A stretch of 64,000 nt of DNA, from assembly GCA_030427725.1 (NCBI GenBank), contig JAUICV010000001.1:124001-188000 (forward strand), read 5' to 3'. The DNA is from Chlamydiia bacterium (lineage in GTDB: Bacteria; Chlamydiota; Chlamydiia; Chlamydiales; GCA-2402025). Numbering within the stretch: the first letter of the stretch is position 1; each line of letters opens with the position of its first letter. The position numbers and the translations under genes were made by a program. A model generated the notes under the pieces. It ran no database searches and was not told where the DNA came from. It saw only the letters and a program-made list of their open reading frames with translations. This document shows, piece by piece, positions 25,356-33,850 of this stretch.

Positions 25356-25988
25356 CTATCTTAGCCCACTGAAGGCGTGAATTAAGCCTAAGATCCCAAT
25401 AAAGGCTAGAAGAAAGGCTGATATTTTTTGTAAAATTCTACTTCTTTTTGGTGTTAAATAGTTGATTTTCTTGGAGATAAAAGTAGTAACTAAAAGCCAC
25501 CAAAAAAGGTTTCCTATTGCAACTCCAGCTATAAGGGGAATTTTCTGATGGTATACCATAGTCTCATTGTTAGCGCCCAGGACTGAAAAAAGCACTGCAT
25601 ATCCAAGGATTTTGCTAGGAGAAGAAAATCCCAGTAAGAGACCTGAGGACAAAGAACTTAGAAGCCCTTTTGAGGATGGTTTAAACGAAAAATACTTCTT
25701 TTTCTTACCATAGTAAATTTTGTAGGCAAAAAGGAACATGATCAAGGACGCAATAAATGTATAGATATGTTGATTGTGGTTTAAGTGCTGGTAAGCAAAT
25801 TTTAGAGAGAAGACAGCAATGGAGGCCCAAACTATATGAGCTATGCAAAGACCTGTTCCGCAAATAAAACCCGAGAGTTTTCCTTTTTGAGTGATTTTAT
25901 TAGAGATGATTAAAAAGGATGTGGCAGAAGACAGGGCATATAAACCTCCTGCTGACAGACCTTTAATAATCAAGATCAAAACATTCAT
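25356..25988 (-). CDS. LysE/RhtB-family transporter
   Basis: The 210-residue protein has six hydrophobic segments, the size and layout of LysE/RhtB amino-acid exporters. The first segment includes GLSAGGLYALSSATSFLI, in the place of the conserved N-terminal G-x4-GP motif of the family, and the second is followed by ICGTGLCIAHIVW. A short basic loop near residues 93-110 (YGKKKKYFSFKP) fits the usual cytoplasmic loop. The substrate is unknown. It starts with ATG and lies about 50 bases downstream of the DUF2490 gene, so the two may be co-transcribed. Confidence 0.75.
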   Translation of the reverse strand: MNVLILIIKGLSAGGLYALSSATSFLIISNKITQKGKLSGFICGTGLCIAHIVWASIAVFSLKFAYQHLNHNQHIYTFIASLIMFLFAYKIYYGKKKKYFSFKPSSKGLLSSLSSGLLLGFSSPSKILGYAVLFSVLGANNETMVYHQKIPLIAGVAIGNLFWWLLVTTFISKKINYLTPKRSRILQKISAFLLAFIGILGLIHAFSGLR

Positions 25989-26041
25989 AATGCAGTTTAA
26001 CTTTTAAGATTCTCTCTTTCAATACACATAGTAAAATTGCA

Positions 26042-26713
26042 TTAAAAACGAAACATTAAAGAGAGAGTAAGCACACTGATTTGATTGAATGAGTTTGTAG
26101 AATTTTTTAAGGAGCGAAGCATATAGCCCGCATTCAGCCGAACTTTTTCTTGTAGCGTAGAGCGAAAGCCAAATGTGATTCTGTTTTCTGAAAAGCCTCG
26201 ATGTTCTGTAAAAAACACTTCTTCAGAAAGCACAGGAGATATTTGGAGTTTTGTGAAGTTCCACGGCGTTAAAAACAACAGGCGGTTTCTATATTGCCAG
26301 AGGTTTCTAGTTAAAGGTGGAGTATTTATGAAATACAATCCCCAATTTCTTTGAGAAACCTCTATCCATTTTCTTTTTAAAAAAAAGGTGATTTCAAAAA
26401 GAGGATTAAAAGATGGGTGCCATTTATCACCGTTTCTTGTGGGGCTTTTTACGAAAAACTGTCTGTAGCTTGGCGCTAACGTTAACCAGGATGTGGGAGA
26501 GTGTCGGTATTGAAAACGGGCTTGGTATACATAGAGTTCTTTTGCGTCATTACCAAAGCGAAAATCGTTGTAGACTGTAAAATTTGTTTTATTGTTGATC
26601 GAATGGACTGAAAATTCAGAGGCCCATATTTGAAAATCCCCATTTGCGTTGACTGTTCCAAACAGGCTTGTTAAAAAGGGAAAACATAAAAGAGTTAAAA
26701 GAAATAGTCTCAT
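26042..26713 (-). CDS. DUF2490-type outer-membrane barrel protein
   Basis: A signal peptide of about 22 residues (MRLFLLTLLCFPFLTSLFGT) precedes a beta-rich sequence with the DUF2490 hallmarks: DFQIWASE at the mature start, YNDFRFG, then LTLAPSYRQF and WLTLAP-type strands, WQYRNRLLF in the middle, and a final alternating strand ending in Phe (LTLSLMFRF). A C-terminal Phe is the classic signal for barrel insertion. The function of the family is unknown. It follows two glycosyltransferase genes on the same strand with a 19-base gap, which weakly links it to surface glycan export or anchoring. Confidence 0.8.
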   Translation of the reverse strand: MRLFLLTLLCFPFLTSLFGTVNANGDFQIWASEFSVHSINNKTNFTVYNDFRFGNDAKELYVYQARFQYRHSPTSWLTLAPSYRQFFVKSPTRNGDKWHPSFNPLFEITFFLKRKWIEVSQRNWGLYFINTPPLTRNLWQYRNRLLFLTPWNFTKLQISPVLSEEVFFTEHRGFSENRITFGFRSTLQEKVRLNAGYMLRSLKNSTNSFNQISVLTLSLMFRF

Positions 26714-26732
26714 TTGAAAAAATTAGTAGTCT

Positions 26733-27677
26733 CTAATGCACGACCCTATCAAACCGTTTTAAAATTTGCGATGGAAAAATACACTGTTTCCATTTTTTTT
26801 CTCTGAAGCGAGACCCTTTAATATTTGGAATAATTGATGAAGGTGTCACAACAGCCCCTTTATACCAACCAGGTCTCCAAAGCTTGATTCTTTTTTTGCA
26901 AGCGGATACAACAATTGTTGGTAGTTGTAAATTGGAGCAAAGATGTGCAGTTCCTGACTCGTTCCCAATTAAGGCACAAGATTCGTATGCAAAAGATGCA
27001 AGATGTGACAAAGACTCAAAAATCGGAGCGTCTATATTGGGGGGTATTTGTTCTATTAGAGATTCTCTTTCTTTTGGAGACAAGCAAATAACTGGATGAA
27101 ATCCTGATAATCTAAGCTTTTCAGCAACATGTAAGTAACGATCCAATAAATAAGTTCTTTCTGTGACAGAACTTGTTGGATGAATCAACACTCTATTTTT
27201 GAACTTTCTGTGTACAAGGCCTGATGGAGGCATAAGGCCATTGTTTTTGGATGTGTGATTGAGACCTAGTAAAGAAGCTATAGCGGTAGCTATGTTATCG
27301 ACCATTGGTTTTTGATCATTGAAGACTCGATCAAGTGGGTGAAGAGGTTCATGCTTGTGCTTTTCGTAGCTGGGATAAAAGATGCTTAGGGATTTTAGCT
27401 TGTTTTCTTTTCGAAGAGAGATGAGCTTTTTAGAAAATTCTGAATTATCATTTTGTAATATAATAAGGTCGTACTCAGAGAAAATATTTTCTAGATTTTC
27501 AATGGAGGGTTTAGGTAAAAAATTGTGCCCTATAAACCAGTCTTGGATTGAACAAAGCGCAGGAGAGTATGTGTCAACATTATACCCAAGAGTTTTTAGT
27601 CGGTGTGAAGCTACCATCATTACAAGGCCGTCGCCAATGCCAATCGAGGGGACAACGGCTACTTTGTCTAGAGTCAT
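26733..27677 (-). CDS. Glycosyltransferase family 9 (heptosyltransferase-like), copy 2
   Basis: The 314-residue protein resembles ADP-heptose:LPS heptosyltransferases. It has the N-terminal VVPSIGIGDGLVMMVASHRLK (GD-loop) and in the C-terminal half GNESGTAHLCSNLQLPTIVV, the family's acceptor/donor site, followed by KRIKLWRPGW. It starts with ATG inside the end of the preceding glycosyltransferase gene (4-base overlap). The two proteins share the same C-terminal plan and probably arose by tandem duplication. They likely add successive sugars to a lipopolysaccharide core or another surface glycan; the sugars cannot be told. Confidence 0.85.
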   Translation of the reverse strand: MTLDKVAVVPSIGIGDGLVMMVASHRLKTLGYNVDTYSPALCSIQDWFIGHNFLPKPSIENLENIFSEYDLIILQNDNSEFSKKLISLRKENKLKSLSIFYPSYEKHKHEPLHPLDRVFNDQKPMVDNIATAIASLLGLNHTSKNNGLMPPSGLVHRKFKNRVLIHPTSSVTERTYLLDRYLHVAEKLRLSGFHPVICLSPKERESLIEQIPPNIDAPIFESLSHLASFAYESCALIGNESGTAHLCSNLQLPTIVVSACKKRIKLWRPGWYKGAVVTPSSIIPNIKGSRFREKKWKQCIFPSQILKRFDRVVH

Positions 27678-28633
27678 CTCACACCTCCAATACTAACTTG
27701 CGTCAATTTTTTAAAAGTTTTTAAAACTTTATGCACAGATACAAAGGATTGCCAATACCACTCACGGAAATAAAAGTTAATTCCTTTGAAACATGGAAGT
27801 GGAAGAAACGGCAATGCTAGCTTATTTAAACAAAAGCCCGGTCTCCACAGTTTAACCCTTTTGTGATTTCCAGATATTGTCAGTGTTGGGATCTTGCAAA
27901 GTGAAGCTAAGTGGCCAATCCCAGAGTCATTACCAATAAAATAGCCTGCAGTTGCTATAAAGTTAGCTAAGGCTTTTAGATCTGAAAAGCTTTTTACATC
28001 AAGCCCGAGTTTTTTTACCTCTTCCCACTTGGGGTATTCATCATGACTTAGCACAAAAGAAACCGTGTAGCCTTGAGCGTGTAGCTTGTTAGCAAGAGAT
28101 AAAAATTTAGATTTTTTCCAATTCCTTCTAGGATCTTTTGACAGAGGGTGTATGACGATCCGTTTAGGGTCTTTGTTTAATGGTTCTAAAGTTTTCAGAA
28201 AAGTGTCAGGAGTAGATTGAAAAGATAAATCTCCTAAAAAAAAGCTCACGGCGTTTTCTAGATTTTTTGAAAAAGAAACGTTTTTTTTAAATGTAAAATC
28301 ATTGGATTTGGAAGCTTTTGGACAAGGTGTGGGGAAAAGAAAAAAAATATTTTTTAAACCATGTTTGTTTCTTAGATTAATTATTTCCCAAGCATTAGCT
28401 GAGTTGTCATTTTCGATAAAAACTTTATCATAGCTAGTCAGAATTTTTAGAAGGCTGTCACTATTTGGAATCTGCATCCAATTGTACACAGGAAACAAGG
28501 GTTCCAAGAGTTTTGGGTTGGGATGAAAAACATCAACTTTAAAAGCTTTTGATCCAAGAGCATGAGCGAGGGGAGACATCAACAGCGCATCCCCGATACC
28601 ATTTGCGCAAAAAATAGCAGCTCTTTCTTTCAT
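27674..28633 (-). CDS. Glycosyltransferase family 9 (heptosyltransferase-like), copy 1
   Basis: This 319-residue protein has the same layout as the next gene product: an N-terminal CANGIGDALLMSPLAHALG loop and a C-terminal GNDSGIGHLASLCKIPTLTI donor-binding segment, then KRVKLWRPGF. IHPLSKDPRRNWKK in the middle matches the HPGS-type strand of the family. The ATG at 28633 is 43 bases from the end of the groEL-like gene on the same strand. Cytoplasmic, inner-membrane-associated action on an LPS precursor is the usual role; that is inference. Confidence 0.86.
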   Translation of the reverse strand: MKERAAIFCANGIGDALLMSPLAHALGSKAFKVDVFHPNPKLLEPLFPVYNWMQIPNSDSLLKILTSYDKVFIENDNSANAWEIINLRNKHGLKNIFFLFPTPCPKASKSNDFTFKKNVSFSKNLENAVSFFLGDLSFQSTPDTFLKTLEPLNKDPKRIVIHPLSKDPRRNWKKSKFLSLANKLHAQGYTVSFVLSHDEYPKWEEVKKLGLDVKSFSDLKALANFIATAGYFIGNDSGIGHLASLCKIPTLTISGNHKRVKLWRPGFCLNKLALPFLPLPCFKGINFYFREWYWQSFVSVHKVLKTFKKLTQVSIGGVR

Positions 28634-28676
28634 ATATCACCTAAGGGAATAGGCAAAACCTTTCCCTTGTAAAAAT

Positions 28677-30260
28677 TTAATCTTCTGCAGTTCCTATTAA
28701 AGCTTCAGATAAAAGAACAACTCCAGCCATAGAACATGCTTGTATTAAAGCCGTCTTTTCAACTTTTGCAGGGTCTAAGATACCAGCCTTAACAAGATCT
28801 TTAGTGTTTTCATCTATTACATCAAATCCAATATTAAAATCCTTTGAAAGGATGTCTTCTACAATTAAACTAGATTCAAGACCGGAATTTTTTAAAAGTT
28901 GTTTAAACGGGGCAGAGCAAGCTTTAAAAAGAATGTCTGCACCAATCTTTTCTTCTGTCTCGAATTTGATCTCTTTTAATATTTGAGAGCACTTTAGTAA
29001 TGAGATGCAACCACCTGGGACAACCCCATCTTCTATAGCGGCTTTTGTTGAGCTTAAACTATCTTCAAAAAGCTGTTTTTTCTGTTTCATTTCAACTTCT
29101 GTAACAGCGCCAACTTTGATAACAGAGATGCCACCAGATAATTTAGCCTTTCTCTCTAAAAGTTTTTCTTTGTCATATGAGCTTATCGAAACATTAAGTT
29201 CATTGTCGATCTCTTTAATCCGGTTAGCGATTGTATCGCTAGCTCCAGTCCCTCCAATCAGGGTTGTTGAGTCTTTGGATATTTTAACTTTCTTAGCAGA
29301 GCCTAGCATTTCATAATCAGTTTTTTTAAGATCCATTCCCATATCATCTGAGACAACTGTTGAGCCTGTTACTACTGCAAGATCCTTCAGAAGCTCTTTT
29401 CTTCTGTCTCCAAATCCTGGAGCTTTGATAGCCGCAACTTTCAAAATTCCTTGTAGTTTGTTAACGACTAAAGTAGACAAGGCATCTGCTTCTATATCAT
29501 CTGCAATGAGTAACAGCTCTTTTCCTTCAGTAGAAATAGTTTGAAGAATTGGCATGATTTCATGTGCACTAGATATTTTTTTATCAGTAATTAGTATTTT
29601 TGGATTTGTTAATTCTACGGACATGTCTTTTGGATCAGTGCAAAAATAAGAGCTTAAGTAACCGCGTTCAATTTGCATGCCTTCCACAGTTTCGATACAG
29701 GTTTGAGCTAAAGAACCTTCTTCGATTGTTATGACACCGTCCCTACCAGATTGTTCAAAGGCTTGTGCAATTAGAGAGCCGACTTGTTGATCTCCTGAAG
29801 CAGAGGCTGTTGCAATGTTTTTTATTTCATCGGATTTGTCAATATGGTAAGAGATCGAATCAATTTCACTAAGTAGCAGCGCTAGAGCTTTGTCGATACC
29901 GCGCTTAACCAAGATGGGGCTAGCGCCTGAAGAAATATTTTTGATTCCATGGGTGACTAATGCTTGAAATAAAATAATGGCTCTAGTTGATCCATCTCCA
30001 CACAGATCTTTGATCTTTTCAACGACTTCCTTGGCTAAAGAAGCGCCCATGTTCTGATATTGATCTTTAAACTCAAGCTCGCTCAAAATTTGATTGGAAT
30101 CATTTGTTACTTTTGGTGATCCGAAACTTGATTCTAGGCCAACTGTTCGACCTTTTGGTCCAAGGGTCACAGAAATTACATCGAAAAGTTTGTTGATTCC
30201 AGATACAAGCTTGTTTCTAGCTTCTTGCTCAAAAATTATTTCTTTGGGAACTGAGGACAT
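28677..30260 (-). CDS. Divergent GroEL-family chaperonin paralog
   Basis: The chaperonin fold is complete over 527 residues: VTLGPKGRTVGLESSFG near 31-47, GDGSTRA near 88-94, KAPGFGDRRKELLKDLAV in the apical domain, and AAIEDGVVPGGCISLL near 405. Asp54 and Asp89 (Asp52 and Asp87 in E. coli) are kept, but the phosphate loop GDGTTTA reads GDGSTRA and GGG reads GGC. The Gly-Met tail is missing, and no groES is adjacent. Chlamydiae carry extra GroELs of this kind. I chose ATG 30260, which has GGAG nine bases upstream and fits the family start; an ATG at 30275 is also in frame. No CIRCE element is visible upstream. Confidence 0.9.
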   Translation of the reverse strand: MSSVPKEIIFEQEARNKLVSGINKLFDVISVTLGPKGRTVGLESSFGSPKVTNDSNQILSELEFKDQYQNMGASLAKEVVEKIKDLCGDGSTRAIILFQALVTHGIKNISSGASPILVKRGIDKALALLLSEIDSISYHIDKSDEIKNIATASASGDQQVGSLIAQAFEQSGRDGVITIEEGSLAQTCIETVEGMQIERGYLSSYFCTDPKDMSVELTNPKILITDKKISSAHEIMPILQTISTEGKELLLIADDIEADALSTLVVNKLQGILKVAAIKAPGFGDRRKELLKDLAVVTGSTVVSDDMGMDLKKTDYEMLGSAKKVKISKDSTTLIGGTGASDTIANRIKEIDNELNVSISSYDKEKLLERKAKLSGGISVIKVGAVTEVEMKQKKQLFEDSLSSTKAAIEDGVVPGGCISLLKCSQILKEIKFETEEKIGADILFKACSAPFKQLLKNSGLESSLIVEDILSKDFNIGFDVIDENTKDLVKAGILDPAKVEKTALIQACSMAGVVLLSEALIGTAED

Positions 30261-30378
30261 TTTGAAAGGCTCCATTTACACATTTTACTTCTTGCCTGAG
30301 ATGGTAATCTAGATCAAAAGATTGATATTTTTCAACCCCTAACAGTTTTAAAGGGGGGTAATTGGCTTGGCAAGTAAA

Positions 30379-31071
30379 CTATCTAAAAGTAAGCACTTTT
30401 TTTAGAGGGCTCAATGATATTTCATCAAAGCTTATATTGGGATTTGATTCTAATATCGAAATTACGACTTGGGCTACATCTTTAGGTAAAATGACATTTT
30501 CTTTTGCATCGCCAGGCTTAAAGTAACACTGATCGTGAAAAGAGGTTTTTACCATACCTGGATGGATCATAGAAATTCGAACACCATTTTTGCTACACTC
30601 TTGTTTGAGAGAGGTTGCAAATCCTCTTAAAGCAAACTTCGATGCACAGTAAAATGATCCAGCTTTAGCGCCGTTTAAAGCGGCTTCAGAACCTATGAAG
30701 ATGATATCGGAGTGCTTTTTTCCCTTAAGATGTTGAATGAAGTATTTGCAAATCAAAGCATGGGATATGAAGTTTATCTGCATGCTGTCATATAGTTGTT
30801 TTTCATTAAGCTGTTCTAAATAACCAAATAGACCAACACCCGCATTCAAAAGAAGGGCTGAAATATCTGGATGTTCTTCGACTATGGATTTTATAGCAGG
30901 TTTTATCTGATCAGCCTTGGAAAGATCTAATTTAAGAGGGTAAAAATTCTTATGTTTTATTGACTGCTTGCTTCTAGAGGCTCCAATAACTTTATGCCCC
31001 TTATCTAGTAGTTCTATAGCTGATTGAAAACCAATACCTTTACTAGTTCCTGTGATGAAAATTGTTCTCAT
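30379..31071 (-). CDS. Short-chain dehydrogenase/reductase
   Basis: This classical SDR has 230 residues: the NAD(P)-binding TGTSKGIGFQSA at residues 7-18, LLLNAGVGLFG near 74 (NAG motif), and the catalytic YCASKFALRG near 140 with Ser upstream in FIGSEAALNG. Arg and Lys after the first strand (ASRSKQS) suggest NADPH. The substrate is unknown. It begins 3 bases after the stop of the radical-SAM gene and is the last member of a tight four-gene minus-strand array starting at rsmI. Confidence 0.87.
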   Translation of the reverse strand: MRTIFITGTSKGIGFQSAIELLDKGHKVIGASRSKQSIKHKNFYPLKLDLSKADQIKPAIKSIVEEHPDISALLLNAGVGLFGYLEQLNEKQLYDSMQINFISHALICKYFIQHLKGKKHSDIIFIGSEAALNGAKAGSFYCASKFALRGFATSLKQECSKNGVRISMIHPGMVKTSFHDQCYFKPGDAKENVILPKDVAQVVISILESNPNISFDEISLSPLKKVLTFR

Positions 31072-31074
31072 GGC

Positions 31075-32076
31075 TTAGTTGCAGATAAAAAGTTTAGATT
31101 TGGGAATATATCTTAGTAAAATATTTTCACAAAAATTTAAAAGGTTGTCCTGCTGCTTTTCAGTATATGACACCATCGAAGAGCCAGCTTCTGAACAGGT
31201 TGCCAAAAGTCTGCTTTGAGGGTCATTTTTTTTCATTTGCTTAAAGACTCCTTTTGGAAGACGGAAGGTTCCAAGAGTTACTGAGTGAAGTAAAGATAAA
31301 TCTATGACATCAAAGACTTCTTCAAAAAACGCTTCGTAAGTGTTTTCATAATTTTTGTGGTAGATAATAGGGTCAAAGCGAAGACCTATAGGATAGTTGC
31401 ATGATTGCAGCTGTTTGATTCTATTTAATCTTAGTTTAAGAGAAGGAGTTTTCTTTTCGAAGGGTTTAATGATTTTTTCAGGGCTTAATGTGTATGCCAC
31501 GATAATGTTTTTACTAGCTGGTTGTTTTAAGAGTGTTGAGATATTTAAGCTTTTAGTGCGTAGCTCTAACTGAGCATTCGGAAATTTTTGGAAGACATTA
31601 GTAAAATACTTGGAAAAACCTGTGAGTTTATCTAAGGCTAAGCTATCAGCATCATAGCCTGAAAAAAAAGAAAAGCTTTCTTGTGGATGTGATTTTATTG
31701 CTTTAACGATAGCTTCTTCAAAATCTTCAAAATTTACAAAAAAAACGAAGTGGGCCGATTGATACATTCCTTGTAAAAAGCAATAGGAACAATCATATGG
31801 ACAATTTAAAAAGTGTGAGAAGTAGTAGTTGTGCTTACAACCAATTGAGTATTGCTCAGGAATTTTGTGAAGAAATGGCGAATCTTTTTTTGCTAAAATG
31901 AGAGATGGGTTTTGTTTTTGAAGTCTGAAATTTTGAGCTTTTCTGTTAAAAACCTCTCCATAGTGATTGATTGGAATGACTGGCTTGTCAGGATATGCTT
32001 GTAAAACCTCTAAAGTTCTGGGATGGTCTAAAATTTGGGTTTCAACATAAATAGCATTAAAGAGTGAATTTTTCAT
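31075..32076 (-). CDS. Spore photoproduct lyase-family radical SAM protein
   Basis: The 333-residue protein carries the radical-SAM cluster motif CPYDCSYCFLQGMYQ (C-x3-C-x2-C) near residue 92, followed by the SPL-family pattern FSFFSGYDADSLALD and ELRTKS ... VAYTLSPE. SplB repairs the spore photoproduct in DNA of endospore formers. This organism should not sporulate, so the true substrate is open; a DNA or nucleotide repair role in the dormant infectious stage is possible. The gene overlaps the upstream nucleosidase gene by 4 bases. A nucleosidase could clear the 5'-deoxyadenosine released by radical-SAM chemistry. Confidence 0.87.
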   Translation of the reverse strand: MKNSLFNAIYVETQILDHPRTLEVLQAYPDKPVIPINHYGEVFNRKAQNFRLQKQNPSLILAKKDSPFLHKIPEQYSIGCKHNYYFSHFLNCPYDCSYCFLQGMYQSAHFVFFVNFEDFEEAIVKAIKSHPQESFSFFSGYDADSLALDKLTGFSKYFTNVFQKFPNAQLELRTKSLNISTLLKQPASKNIIVAYTLSPEKIIKPFEKKTPSLKLRLNRIKQLQSCNYPIGLRFDPIIYHKNYENTYEAFFEEVFDVIDLSLLHSVTLGTFRLPKGVFKQMKKNDPQSRLLATCSEAGSSMVSYTEKQQDNLLNFCENILLRYIPKSKLFICN

Positions 32077-32876
32077 AACAGTTCGAGAGGAGATTCAATC
32101 AAAATGTTTTCAAGACTCTGTAAGACAGCTTTTGCAGACTGTTTGTTTCTTAAATCTTGCAGCGGAAGTTCAGAGTTAGGGTTTAAAATTTGATGTCTGT
32201 CAACTAACTTTTCAAGCTGGATAAGTTCTGTTTGTGTAAAATGAATATCGTTTAATCCAATAGGGTTCGATTGTTTATGCGCGATCTGATTTTGTAGATC
32301 TATTAAACTGTTAACGCATGTGTCTATCGAGTCTATGTGGTCTCTAATTAGGGCTTTTGCAAAACCAGCGGTAATCTTTTCGGGGGGATTTTTCTCATTA
32401 TCTGAGACAACTTTTAAACAGGCTACATGTTCAATGGTAGTGAATCTTAATGCAGAGGAAAAAAACTCATAAGCTTCCATGTCAAATAGTGCTTTTTCAA
32501 AGTATTCACTCGTAGGCTCGCTCAGCGTGTATAAAGGCTCAACTTTGGCGCTTAAGTTTAGCATGAGAGAAGGATAAATATCTTTTTTCGAAAAGGGACT
32601 GGTGATTTTCGAAGGAATGCAAAGAGTTCCAATTGGTAAGTTTTTATGACCAGCGATTCCGACGTTTAAATAACTCAAGAGTTGGTCGCTCCAAATTCCT
32701 GAAACATAAGACAGAGCACTAGAAACGCCGTATGATCGAATCCCCGAAAGAACTAAGGATATAGTTTCATTTTCATAGATTTTAAAAGGATGAAATCCTT
32801 GTTTTTCTTTTAATGAAAAGTGATCAATTAATGGCTTAGCTTCTGGATAAAGAGCACAGACAATGGCTATTTTCAT
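32073..32876 (-). CDS. Phosphorylase-superfamily nucleosidase (MTA/SAH nucleosidase-like)
   Basis: The 267-residue protein shows the purine-nucleoside phosphorylase/MTAN fold: VCALYPEAKPL at the N-terminus, SGIRSYGVSSAL, NVGIAGHKNLPIGT near 71-84, and FDMEAYEFFSSA near 130, where Glu equals the ribose-binding Glu of MTAN. CLKVVSDN with Asp matches the catalytic Asp strand. A C-terminal helical extension of about 80 residues is unusual for MTAN. It overlaps rsmI and the radical-SAM gene by 4 bases each. A role in hydrolysing methylthioadenosine or 5'-deoxyadenosine is a family- and context-based inference. Confidence 0.78.
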   Translation of the reverse strand: MKIAIVCALYPEAKPLIDHFSLKEKQGFHPFKIYENETISLVLSGIRSYGVSSALSYVSGIWSDQLLSYLNVGIAGHKNLPIGTLCIPSKITSPFSKKDIYPSLMLNLSAKVEPLYTLSEPTSEYFEKALFDMEAYEFFSSALRFTTIEHVACLKVVSDNEKNPPEKITAGFAKALIRDHIDSIDTCVNSLIDLQNQIAHKQSNPIGLNDIHFTQTELIQLEKLVDRHQILNPNSELPLQDLRNKQSAKAVLQSLENILIESPLELL

Positions 32877-33685
32877 ACGTTATGAATTTCCTTGTAGATC
32901 ACACTTTTGTGAACTTTACGTTGTTTGGCAACATACTTGATGGCTTCATTTTGGGTAAGACCATATTCTTCTTGAATCATTTTAACATGCTCTTCAATAG
33001 ATATCTTAGAAAAATCTTCTTGGGTATCTTTTTGCTCTATCAATAAAACGAATTCACCTTTTGGCGGATAGGTTTGAAATTCATTTAGAATATCTGTTGC
33101 AAAGCCTTTGTAGAAATGTTCATAGAGCTTTGTGAGCTCTTTAGCCAAAAATAAAGGTCTGCTTGAGTCAAGTTTCTGGATTGTTTCGATCACTTTTACT
33201 ATTTGGTGAGAGCTAACGTAGCTAATAGACTGACCCTCATAGGTAAAAGCTTTTAACAAAACTTTTGTGAGTTCTTTTTCCTTTTTAGGTAAAAAACCAA
33301 TGAATTGAAAAGGACCCTCTAGACCAGAAAGGCTCATGGCAAGTGTTAATGCACTTGGACCTGGAACTGAGGAGATTTCGATGTTTTCTTCAAAGCATCT
33401 TTTTACAAGATGCATTCCAGGGTCTTGTATGCACGGTGTTCCAGCATCAGAAATTAACGCTATATCTAAACCATCTTTAAGGGAAGAAATGATTTGATCC
33501 AATTTCTGCATCTCATTGAACTTATGGTATGAGATAGCCTTTGTACTTATCTCAAAGTGATTTAAAAGCTTTTTTGAATGCCTAGTGTCTTCACAGAGAA
33601 TAAGGTCACACTTTTTGAGAAGTTCTAAAGCTCTCAAAGTGATGTCTTGAATGTTTCCTAAAGGGGTCGCTATGAGATATAACAC
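32873..33685 (-). CDS. rsmI: 16S rRNA (cytidine-1402 2'-O)-methyltransferase RsmI
   Basis: RsmI methylates the 2'-hydroxyl of C1402 in the decoding centre using S-adenosylmethionine. The tetrapyrrole-methylase fold is evident: LYLIATPLGNIQDITLRAL at residues 2-20, LCEDTRHSKKLL near 30-41, ALISDAGTPCIQDPG near 76-90, and VPGPSALTLAMSLSG near 103. The C-terminal helical tail (YGLTQNEAIKYVAKQRKV) is the usual RsmI extension. The length of 270 is normal. It is first in a run of overlapping minus-strand genes and lies 36 bases from tRNA-Cys. Confidence 0.95.
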   Translation of the reverse strand: MLYLIATPLGNIQDITLRALELLKKCDLILCEDTRHSKKLLNHFEISTKAISYHKFNEMQKLDQIISSLKDGLDIALISDAGTPCIQDPGMHLVKRCFEENIEISSVPGPSALTLAMSLSGLEGPFQFIGFLPKKEKELTKVLLKAFTYEGQSISYVSSHQIVKVIETIQKLDSSRPLFLAKELTKLYEHFYKGFATDILNEFQTYPPKGEFVLLIEQKDTQEDFSKISIEEHVKMIQEEYGLTQNEAIKYVAKQRKVHKSVIYKEIHNV

Positions 33686-33721
33686 AAGTAAAAAGGGAGT
33701 TGTAAAACGGATGAGTACTTA

Positions 33722-33793
33722 AGGTGGCACCCAGATTCGAACTGGGGAATGGGAGCTTTGCAGGCTCCTGCCTTACCACTTGGCTATGCCACC
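33722..33793 (-). tRNA. tRNA-Cys (GCA anticodon)
   Basis: On the minus strand, acceptor GGTGGCA pairs perfectly with TGCCACC. The D arm contains AGCCAAGTGGTAAGGC, the anticodon stem GGAGC/GCTCC encloses loop CTGCAAA (anticodon GCA), and the T arm contains AGTTCGAATCT. The discriminator base is U, the identity base for cysteine. CCA is not encoded. It lies just upstream of rsmI on the same strand. Confidence 0.96.
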
Positions 33794-33850
33794 GAAAGAG
33801 AAGCGATTATGAGATAAAAAATCTTATGGGTCAAGAGATTGTTGTGTGAT

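Noticed and set aside
30261..30378. A CIRCE element (TTAGCACTC-N9-GAGTGCTAA) upstream of the GroEL-like gene
   Set aside because: No such repeat is present. A short CCCCT/AGGGG pairing at about 30336-30356 is the only symmetry and lacks the consensus.
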